Shown: in pieces, positions 1 to 6,298 of the stretch
How positions within the stretch are numbered: position 1 is the stretch's first letter
Layout of the letters: each line of letters starts with the position of its first letter
Source of the DNA: an uncultured Eubacteriales bacterium
GTDB lineage: Bacteria; Bacillota; Clostridia; Christensenellales; UBA1242
Assembly: GCA_948607205.1 (NCBI GenBank)
Contig: CAPERS010000016.1
Location: 1 to 18,546 of the forward strand
DNA length: 18,546 bases
Reading direction: 5' to 3'
Notes under the pieces: model-generated
Seen by the model: only the letters and a program-made list of their open reading frames with translations
The model's database searches: none
Told to the model about the DNA's origin: nothing
Position numbers and translations under genes: made by a program

Positions 1-1160
<1,160 letters not shown>

Positions 1161-1342
1161 TTTCTTAAAAAATGAATTGGAATTCTTAGCATTTTTACTT
1201 TTAAATAAAATCATTAGACTTTTTGTTTTTTAATTTACTCAGCGTAAATTGAATTTTGCACAAAGTATCGTATTACACTTTTTAACAAGCATAATTGATA
1301 TTTGTTGCTCGTTCTTACATTCTGTAAAAACTTTCTATTATG

Positions 1343-1356
1343 TAGTTGTCAAGGAT
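1343..1356 (-). promoter_or_regulatory. boxA-like antitermination element in the 23S leader
   Basis: On the minus strand the leader carries ATCCTTGACAACTA, about 185 nt before the 23S 5' end. This resembles the CTTTGA(C/A)AACT boxA seen before 16S and 23S genes in Bacillota, where NusB/S10 bind nascent rRNA to prevent Rho-dependent termination. Its position between the promoter and the 23S start supports the role. The call rests on motif resemblance only. The same bases also contain a TTGACA, so a further -35 element cannot be excluded, although no good -10 follows. Confidence 0.5.
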
Positions 1357-1402
1357 CTATGTTGACCAATGCATAACTGCATTTCCGTGTGTCAACGTTG
1401 AT

Positions 1403-1432
1403 ATGATATCACAACTTATAACAATATGTCAA
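1403..1432 (-). promoter_or_regulatory. Promoter for the 23S rRNA transcript
   Basis: The minus strand has a perfect -35 TTGACA (1427-1432), an 18-nt spacer and a -10 TATCAT (1403-1408). The downstream stretch runs through a boxA-like element into 23S with no 16S or tRNA between. The sequence GTGATATCATA around the -10 is shared exactly with the tRNA-Ser promoter. A second TTGACA at 1390-1395 lacks a well-spaced -10. This promoter implies that 23S is transcribed on its own. Confidence 0.75.
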
Positions 1433-1866
1433 CACTTTTTTCAAAAAATTTTTAACTTTTTTTTAATTTTTTTTAAGATTTTTTTAGTTTTTTAAATTTT
1501 ACCCGCGACACATCACCGAGTGTTCGCTTTTTGACTCTAAAATAGCCTATTTTATTGCCATTTTTTACGATTTTTAAAACAAAATTTTTTTATTAAAATT
1601 TTAATTTTTGCCATTTTTGTGCCTTTGCCAAGCACGCAAAACTCAAATTGCACCGTTGTTTAGACGCCACTTGAGCAAATTTCAACACGCAAAGAAACCT
1701 TAAGTTATCCATAATTGTGATTTTTAAGTTATCCGCTTGTACTATATATTTATATATAATATATTATATAGAATAATAACATATAAGAAATCAATAAATT
1801 TCAAATTGCACTATAACAAATCCAAAAACGAATAAGCGGCTAAAGGCTGTAAATCCTGAAACTAGT
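1433..1866. other. AT-rich non-coding spacer between 23S promoter and GNAT gene
   Basis: No credible coding frame, tRNA or 5S/16S gene is visible. The stretch is dominated by A/T runs. It holds two TTATCC-type 9-mers 24 bp apart, TTATCCATA (1705-1713) and TTATCCGCT (1729-1737), each preceded by AAG. A stretch of almost pure A/T follows at about 1741-1790. The 9-mers resemble DnaA boxes (consensus TTATCCACA). Two imperfect boxes are not enough to call an origin. Confidence 0.6.
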
Positions 1867-1903
1867 AAAAAATACCTTATCAAGATTTGATAAAGTATTT
1901 TTT
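1867..1903 (-). terminator. Intrinsic terminator after the GNAT gene
   Basis: An inverted repeat (AAAAAATAC / GTATTTTTT outside, TTATCAA / TTGATAA inside, small loop) lies 10 nt beyond the GNAT stop. A T-run follows the stem on the minus strand. The flanking A/T runs make it potentially bidirectional. Confidence 0.75.
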
Positions 1904-1913
1904 AATTTAATTG

Positions 1914-2495
1914 TTATATCAATTTATCTAGTTTTAACTTTAGTAAACTTTCTTCATGAAGTTTATCTTCTGCACCTATGTCTATAAACTTATTATTCCA
2001 TAGTTGTGCTTTTTTGTCTGTTAAGGATTTTGTAAATATTTTGCATTTCCCAACTTCTATATCATATTGATTATCATCTTTGTTTGTGTAATATTCTCCA
2101 AAATCCATGTATTTTTTATAGAACGGCTGAGCTGATTCATTCCAAACTTCATATGTGAAAAGTCGAACTATTTTAAAATTATTATCTAATAATATATCGC
2201 AAAGCATATCTAAAGATTGTTTCCCTATTCCTCTTTTTCTATATTTTTGGAGAATGCCAAACCAACTTACCCACGCCGTTTCACTATCATCGTTATCTAA
2301 GTTGTAGCCAATAACTCCAATAGGCGTTTCTCCTAAACATATAATATAATCGAAATAATCATTTCTTTTATTTTCAACTTCGGCGAGATAAAGACTATAC
2401 GCAGACGAATAAGGAAATATTTCATACTGAATTTTTCCAGCGATTTTGACATTGCTGGCATTTAGAGGTATAATTTTTAATTCTATTCTATCCAT
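1914..2495 (-). CDS. GNAT-family N-acetyltransferase
   Basis: This 193-residue protein is predicted to transfer an acetyl group from acetyl-CoA to an amine; the acceptor is unknown. The acetyl-CoA-binding motif A is visible at about residues 84-94 as QKYRKRGIGKQ (the Q/R-x-x-G-x-G/A pattern) after a beta strand (AWVSWFGIL). Motif B follows around residues 112-130 (VRLFTYEVWNESAQPFYKKY), where an NxxAxxFYxKxGF-like ending is typical of the family. The last ~50 residues extend beyond the minimal fold. The start codon lies inside the end of the upstream nitroreductase gene (13-bp overlap), so the two genes are very likely co-transcribed and translationally coupled. The terminator at 1867-1903 closes the unit. 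The family call is firm; the substrate cannot be told. Confidence 0.85.
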   Translation of the reverse strand: MDRIELKIIPLNASNVKIAGKIQYEIFPYSSAYSLYLAEVENKRNDYFDYIICLGETPIGVIGYNLDNDDSETAWVSWFGILQKYRKRGIGKQSLDMLCDILLDNNFKIVRLFTYEVWNESAQPFYKKYMDFGEYYTNKDDNQYDIEVGKCKIFTKSLTDKKAQLWNNKFIDIGAEDKLHEESLLKLKLDKLI

Positions 2496-3055
2496 TTAGT
2501 TATATCCTTTAATTTATTTCTAGGTCTTGGTTTGGGATTTTCATTAGCAATCCCCACACACAAAGCAGAGTTTAACTTATACTCTGAACTTACCATATTA
2601 ATGTAATCACTAATTTTATCTTTAGCATACACAATATCTCTAATCCACAAAGTCCCAAACCCTAGTCCGCAAGCACCTAAGCACATGTTTTCAATACATG
2701 CACCTATTGAAAGGTTATCGCCGACTGTCCAATTATCGTCTATCTTTTGATAAATGAATATTAGAACAGGCGCCTCTTTCATTGCATCTGCAGATGGCAG
2801 AACACTGCTTACCGTTTTCAACACATTAATATCATAGTTTTCGTCTTCTGATGAATGACTTTGTATCATTATGTTGACAATATCGTTTATTTTATTTTTA
2901 TTTGTTATGACAACAAACTTCCAAGGTTGTCTATTTTTTGCAGATGGTGCAAGTCTACCACAATTCAAAATCTCATTAATTTGCTTTTTAGAAATAGATA
3001 CATCTTTAAATTTTCGAATACTTCTTCTTTGTTTTATTGCGTTTATAATTTCCAT
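2483..3055 (-). CDS. Nitroreductase-family FMN-dependent oxidoreductase
   Basis: This 190-residue flavoprotein is close to the usual length of compact nitroreductases, which reduce nitro compounds, quinones or flavins with NAD(P)H on FMN. The N-terminal FMN-phosphate motif RRSIRKF sits at residues 10-16, and APSAKNRQPWKF at residues 36-47 is the family's second signature. The C-terminal part shows the GACIENMCLGACGLGFGTLWIRD helix/strand typical of the dimer interface. The gene overlaps the downstream GNAT gene by 13 bp. The ATG at 3055 is chosen because no in-frame start lies between it and a stop at 3083-3085, but the Shine-Dalgarno match just before it is poor. A ~120-nt foldable leader precedes it. 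The physiological substrate is unknown. Confidence 0.9.
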   Translation of the reverse strand: MEIINAIKQRRSIRKFKDVSISKKQINEILNCGRLAPSAKNRQPWKFVVITNKNKINDIVNIMIQSHSSEDENYDINVLKTVSSVLPSADAMKEAPVLIFIYQKIDDNWTVGDNLSIGACIENMCLGACGLGFGTLWIRDIVYAKDKISDYINMVSSEYKLNSALCVGIANENPKPRPRNKLKDITKWIE

Positions 3056-3082
3056 AATATCTACTAAACTTTTATTTACAGC

Positions 3083-3156
3083 CTATCTCATAGCATCACT
3101 GATGCGTTACCAAAACTAATTATAAAATTCTGGCACTGTTACAATTTTTGAGATAG
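3083..3156 (-). promoter_or_regulatory. Structured 5' leader of the nitroreductase-GNAT unit (possible cis-regulatory RNA)
   Basis: On the minus strand CTATCTCA (3149-3156) can pair over 8 bp with TGAGATAG (3083-3090). This encloses two further hairpins: CCAGAA...TTTTGG (3110-3133) and GCATCAGTGATGC (3093-3105). The predicted shape is a three-way junction between the promoter and the start codon. It matches no riboswitch class known to me: the FMN, TPP, purine, SAM, T-box and yybP consensus motifs are not seen. The leader also begins with AAGGAGGGG (3172-3180) right at the predicted transcription start, far from any start codon. Confidence 0.4.
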
Positions 3157-3185
3157 TTTATTAGCTTAAACCCCTCCTTGAAATT

Positions 3186-3194
3186 ATTATATCA
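3186..3194 (-). promoter_or_regulatory. Extended -10 promoter for nitroreductase-GNAT
   Basis: TGATATAAT on the minus strand combines a perfect TATAAT (3186-3191) with an upstream TG one base away, an extended -10. The -35 region is poor (AATGAAA). Transcription would begin near 3179 and produce a leader of about 124 nt. Confidence 0.6.
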
Positions 3195-3345
3195 TAAACT
3201 TTATAATTTTCATTAAAAATAACTAAAAATTTGATTTTACATTTAGGCGTATGCTTGTTATATGTATCGTGTGTTAAATTAACGACAATCTATGATAACG
3301 ATGAAGAAATTCGCTTTTTTTTGCAAATAAAAGAAAGTTAGTGGC
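3195..3345. other. Non-coding spacer
   Basis: AT-rich and without a supported gene. It separates the promoter of the nitroreductase unit from the terminator of the YcxB-like gene. Nothing further is recognised. Confidence 0.5.
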
Positions 3346-3375
3346 AAAAATAAAACATAGACTTTTATCTATGTT
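3346..3375 (-). terminator. Intrinsic terminator of the YcxB-like gene
   Basis: The minus strand shows AACATAGA / TCTATGTT (8-bp stem, loop TAAAAG), followed by TTTATTTTT. It lies about 45 nt after the stop codon at 3421. Confidence 0.8.
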
Positions 3376-3420
3376 TCTCTTTAATTATTTTGCCAGTTCA
3401 AAAATTTATAACTAAGCCAC

Positions 3421-3960
3421 TTATTTTTTCTTTTTAGTTGTGATGTTTGGGCAAAATTGCCTAAGTTTCATTTTGACATCTGCAATTGTTCCGTCAAGCA
3501 TACCGGTTGTTTTGACAATAAAGCATTGATTTTTGTTTATAAAAATGAACATATATTCGTCGTCAATCATAACTTTTGTCACTTCACGATATTCAACTCT
3601 TGAATAACCAATAGGCTGACCTGTTGGGTCATCAAGAGATTTTGTTTGCACTTCAAAAAAGTTTTCATGAAAATCATAGCGATTGACAAGCCGTTTTTCT
3701 CGAATAAGTTTATTGTTTGAATTCTTATTTAACAAAAAGTTATAAACAACAGGATATATTACACCAAACAAAACGCCAAAAACCATAAGGGCTATTCCCC
3801 AATATAAATCCAATAGCCATGCATAGCAAGCGCCAACAGCCACAATGAAAAGTGATGAAAGCAGAATTGGCATTAACTTATATTTAAAAAATGTCATTCT
3901 ATGCAAATGTTTCAATCCCAATTTATCAACAGATGTCACATTCGATGCGATAATTTCCAT
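3421..3960 (-). CDS. YcxB-like membrane protein
   Basis: A 179-residue protein with a short cytosolic N-terminus and two predicted transmembrane helices (about residues 29-50 and 54-77), then a cytosolic domain of about 100 residues. That domain carries the pattern RVEYREVTKVMIDDEYMFIFINKNQCFIVKTTGM-like (strand, strand, 'phe-ile-val-K'), which resembles the PH-like C-terminal domain of the YcxB family. The function of that family is not established. The C-terminus is Lys-rich (TTKKKK). The start is supported by GGAGGA (3964-3969) three bases before the ATG. It is a single-gene unit with its own promoter (3991-4019) and terminator (3346-3375). The family call is by visible pattern only. Confidence 0.7.
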   Translation of the reverse strand: MEIIASNVTSVDKLGLKHLHRMTFFKYKLMPILLSSLFIVAVGACYAWLLDLYWGIALMVFGVLFGVIYPVVYNFLLNKNSNNKLIREKRLVNRYDFHENFFEVQTKSLDDPTGQPIGYSRVEYREVTKVMIDDEYMFIFINKNQCFIVKTTGMLDGTIADVKMKLRQFCPNITTKKKK

Positions 3961-3990
3961 TCTTCCTCCAAAACGTTAATTGTTTTAAAT

Positions 3991-4019
3991 ATATTAGCAT
4001 ATTTTGTCAATTTTTGCAA
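3991..4019 (-). promoter_or_regulatory. Promoter of the YcxB-like gene
   Basis: TTGCAA (4014-4019), 17-nt spacer, TAATAT (3991-3996) preceded by TGC (extended -10) on the minus strand. A TTGACA just downstream of the -35 could pair only with a weaker -10 (TAAAAC). Confidence 0.6.
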
Positions 4020-4074
4020 CATACATTGAGTTTTACATAAATTTTAAACTTATTTTCATTTCTGTGAGAGTATT

Positions 4075-4096
4075 AAAAAAGAGGCAATGCCTCTTT
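4075..4096 (-). terminator. Intrinsic terminator of the AAA+ ATPase gene
   Basis: On the minus strand AAAGAGGC / GCCTCTTT, loop of 3, followed by a T6 run, immediately beyond the stop codon at 4102. The GAGGC/GCCTC stem is the same as in the terminator at 6272-6298. Confidence 0.9.
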
Positions 4097-4101
4097 ATTA
4101 A

Positions 4102-5739
4102 TTACAACTCATTCCCAAAACCAATCAATTTATTGTTTGATTTGAGCATGTTTTTGTTTTCAAAGTCAACAACTTTTTCAAGGTCGCAAAGTTTTACGGT
4201 TCGGTCATTTAAATCTGTCCTTGCGGACTGCTTTCTCATAACCTTATCAGCAATATTTCTTGCAAGCCTTGCGTTTGAGAAGTTGTTCATTGCACGACGA
4301 ACATCGATGTGCTTGATAAACAACTCTTTAAATGCTTTTTCTTCGCGATTATCAATCATAAACAAATTTTCTTCCATAAACTTTTTGAAGAATGCAAACA
4401 TTTCTTCATTATCATAACTTTTCAAACTTATTAAATTCGCCATACGACTTTCAAGTCCGGGATTGATTTTCAAAAGTTCTCCCATTTTATCCTTATAGCC
4501 AGCCATTGCAAAGAAGGTCTTACCATCTGAGTCTCTTGTTCTGATTTTCTCAAGTTCAATCATAAGTTTGCCGAGAGCGTCTTTAACAAATCCGCCCTCT
4601 TTTTTATCTCCAATTGTGTAGGCCTCATCAATAAAAATTGTTCCATATTTGTTTTCTTTGAAAATCTTTTCAATTTTTGGAGCAGTCTGTCCAACATACT
4701 CTGCCTGCAACTCACTGCCAGTGATTCTGAAATATTTTGAAGATTTGAGCAAGCCACAATCATAAAACGACTTCCCTGCACATTCCACAAACATAGATTT
4801 GCCCACCCCTGACTCACCATAAATAAGCATTGACAAATCGGTTGGTCTATAGCTTTTGTGCACAAATTTTGCAATTTCAATAAGTTCCTGTTTCTCATCT
4901 TGCAAACCAATAACATCTGCAAAGTTTTTGGCGACCGCTTCCTCAACTGACAAAATTTTATGCTCTTTCTTTTCTTCCTTTTGAGGTTTATTTTCTTGAT
5001 AAAGGAACTCTTTTGCTTTTTGATAAAATATTTCATAAAGCGCTTTATCTTCTTCTGACAATTCATCAATTTTGTTTTCTTTTTTCTTTTTTTCGATTGC
5101 TGAAAGTTCAGATTTCTCTTCTATATTAAGGAAATCGCGCATGTCAAACACAAGGTCTTTCAATCTTTCATTGAGTCTGGCTTTTTTATTAAAAAAGTTT
5201 TTATTGAATTTACTTTTGAAAGCATCCAATTCAGTGATAATTAATTCATTTTCGAAAAATTTGACCTCTTCTGATAAAATATCCAAAAAGTTTTCTCTGT
5301 TTTGAAGTTCAAAGTTTCGATAATCAATAATTTCAGAAAAATGACAGTTTGGATATTCCTTTTCAAAACATAGGTAGATATCTTTTGACTCTTTGAAAAG
5401 ATTTGAAATATAAACATTTTCTTCAGCTTTATAATAAATTTTATAAAATATTTCATAGAATGATTTAAAAATAAATGTGTTCGCTGTCTCTAAATATTTT
5501 AAATAGGCACTTGCAAGAGTTTTCTTTTGATTTTTTGTCACTTCATCATCTTTTTCTTTAATTTTAAGATAATGATATTTCAAACTTGTTTTAAAGTTAT
5601 TTGAAACCACTTCCCAAAAAAATTCAGTATTATTTTCATTAAGCCATTCAACATTTCTAGAATTTGACAAAAAATATTCATGAATTGAAATCTTTTTAAT
5701 AACGCCACTCATATCTTCATCATTCAAAAATTTGTCCAT
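4102..5739 (-). CDS. SpoVK/CbbX-type AAA+ ATPase with novel N-terminal domain
   Basis: This 545-residue protein has a C-terminal AAA+ module of the CbbX/SpoVK/EccA clade. Walker A is GESGVGKS (308-315) and Walker B IFIDEAY (368-374). The pore-loop-type segment AEYVGQTAPK lies at about 346-355, sensor 1 in FFAMAGYKD (409-417), the arginine-finger region NPGLESRMAN (426-435), and the sensor 2 helix ARLARNIADK (about 490-499). In this clade ATP hydrolysis remodels a partner protein, such as Rubisco for CbbX. Residues 1-265 are mostly helical, charged and Lys/Glu-rich, with no domain I recognise; this part probably selects the partner. No sporulation, Rubisco or type VII secretion genes are adjacent, so the partner is unknown. 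The start is supported by AAGGAG (5745-5750) and a strong promoter at 5762-5790. Confidence 0.85.
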   Translation of the reverse strand: MDKFLNDEDMSGVIKKISIHEYFLSNSRNVEWLNENNTEFFWEVVSNNFKTSLKYHYLKIKEKDDEVTKNQKKTLASAYLKYLETANTFIFKSFYEIFYKIYYKAEENVYISNLFKESKDIYLCFEKEYPNCHFSEIIDYRNFELQNRENFLDILSEEVKFFENELIITELDAFKSKFNKNFFNKKARLNERLKDLVFDMRDFLNIEEKSELSAIEKKKKENKIDELSEEDKALYEIFYQKAKEFLYQENKPQKEEKKEHKILSVEEAVAKNFADVIGLQDEKQELIEIAKFVHKSYRPTDLSMLIYGESGVGKSMFVECAGKSFYDCGLLKSSKYFRITGSELQAEYVGQTAPKIEKIFKENKYGTIFIDEAYTIGDKKEGGFVKDALGKLMIELEKIRTRDSDGKTFFAMAGYKDKMGELLKINPGLESRMANLISLKSYDNEEMFAFFKKFMEENLFMIDNREEKAFKELFIKHIDVRRAMNNFSNARLARNIADKVMRKQSARTDLNDRTVKLCDLEKVVDFENKNMLKSNNKLIGFGNEL

Positions 5740-5761
5740 ATTGACTCCTTAGTATAGAGTT

Positions 5762-5790
5762 ATTATACACCCTTATAGTTCATTCGTCAA
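5762..5790 (-). promoter_or_regulatory. Promoter of the AAA+ ATPase gene
   Basis: TTGACG (5785-5790), 17-nt spacer, perfect TATAAT (5762-5767). It lies 22 nt before the ATG, leaving a very short untranslated leader that holds the AAGGAG site. Confidence 0.85.
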
Positions 5791-5827
5791 TACCCAATTT
5801 TCGTTAAAATAATAAAACTACACCCTG

Positions 5828-5872
5828 CCCACTTTCGTGGTCAGTTTTCTTTTCCATTGATGGAAAAGAAAA
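5828..5872. repeat. Pair of intergenic hairpins
   Basis: CCAC-TTTC-GTGG (5829-5840) is followed by a long near-perfect palindrome. TTTTCTTTTCCAT (5845-5857) pairs with ATGGAAAAGAAAA (5860-5872) over 13 bp with a 2-nt loop. The second lies after the tRNA-Ala tail on the minus strand and before the ATPase promoter. It could be a back-up terminator on either strand or a dispersed palindromic repeat. No second copy was seen in the window. Confidence 0.6.
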
Positions 5873-5896
5873 AAACGCCTTACTTTTTTATAAATT

Positions 5897-6007
5897 TGGA
5901 GAATAGAAGAACCTGCTGACGCAGAACCTTGTTATTCTCCACCGCATTTGCTTCGCAACTGCGTTTTTCTTCGAAAAACAAAAAATCAACCTGACGGTTG
6001 ATTTTTC
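5897..6007 (-). repeat. tRNA-tail repeat, copy 1 (after tRNA-Ala)
   Basis: Read on the minus strand from the tRNA 3' end, the order is: terminator hairpin (5980-6006); hairpin GTTTTTC-GAA-GAAAAAC; hairpin GCAGTTGC-GAA-GCAAATGC; GGTGGAGAAT (5934-5943), which is exactly complementary to the last ten bases of acceptor strand plus discriminator and CC; a 27-nt core (5907-5933) that matches copy 2 at 24 of 27 positions; and then TATTCTCCA (5897-5905), which repeats the tRNA 3' end directly. The core can fold as CTGC-GTCA-GCAG flanked by AAGGTT/GTTCTT. TGGAGAATA and TATTCTCCA around it form a 9-bp inverted repeat. The second copy lies after tRNA-Val at 18375-18481. Function unknown. Confidence 0.8.
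5980..6006 (-). terminator. Intrinsic terminator of tRNA-Ala
   Basis: AAAAATCAACC / GGTTGATTTTT, an 11-bp stem with a 4-nt loop starting two bases after the CCA end, and a T-run on the minus strand. Confidence 0.9.
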
Positions 6008-6084
6008 TGGTGGAGAATATCGGAATCGAACCGATGACCTCCTGCTTGCAAGGCAGGCGCTCTAGCCAGCTGAGCTAATCCCCC
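6008..6084 (-). tRNA. tRNA-Ala (anticodon UGC)
   Basis: The minus strand reads as a complete 77-nt cloverleaf including an encoded CCA. The acceptor is GGGGGAT / ATTCTCC (two G-U pairs). The D arm is TAGCTCAGCTGGCTAGAGC, the anticodon stem-loop CCTGCC-TTGCAAG with TGC in the loop, and the T arm GGTTCGATTCC. Position 73 is A, followed by CCA. It is transcribed from the promoter at 6099-6127 and ends in a terminator two bases after CCA, so it is a single-tRNA unit. Confidence 0.97.
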
Positions 6085-6098
6085 ATGAATGCGAAGAT

Positions 6099-6127
6099 AG
6101 ATTATCACAAAATGGTTTGATTGTCAA
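6099..6127 (-). promoter_or_regulatory. Promoter of tRNA-Ala
   Basis: TTGACA (6122-6127), 17-nt spacer, TAATCT (6099-6104). TTGTGA lies directly before the -10, as in the other stable-RNA promoters here. Confidence 0.75.
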
Positions 6128-6271
6128 CCTAATTTCGCAATTTTTCTAAAAAAAATTAAAAATTAATCAATAAAATTAATACGTGCTTTTGTTTTTAAAT
6201 ATTTTTCATTATTATCACCAAAAGAATTATAAAGATTTTAATAAAATCTATGACTTTTAGCGTTTTAAAAG

Positions 6272-6298
6272 AAAAAAGAGGCAAACGCCTCTTTTTTT
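6272..6298 (-). terminator. Intrinsic terminator of the 578-residue membrane protein gene
   Basis: AGAGGC-AAAC-GCCTCT with A/T runs on both sides. The stem overlaps or abuts the stop codon (TAA at 6297-6299), so termination begins right at the end of the gene. Confidence 0.85.

Noticed and set aside
3056..3180. Nitroreductase leader as a known riboswitch (FMN, TPP, T-box, purine)
   Set aside because: None of the conserved core motifs of these classes could be found; only a generic three-way fold is supported.
4004..4417. 137-codon plus-strand frame over the end of the AAA+ gene
   Set aside because: It is mostly the complement of a well-supported ATPase gene and has no Shine-Dalgarno site or recognisable product.
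5897..6018. tRNA-tail repeat as a T-box-like sensor because of GGTGG pairing with CCA
   Set aside because: There is no specifier loop or T-box core and no downstream amino-acid gene; it lies 3' of the tRNA gene itself on the same strand.
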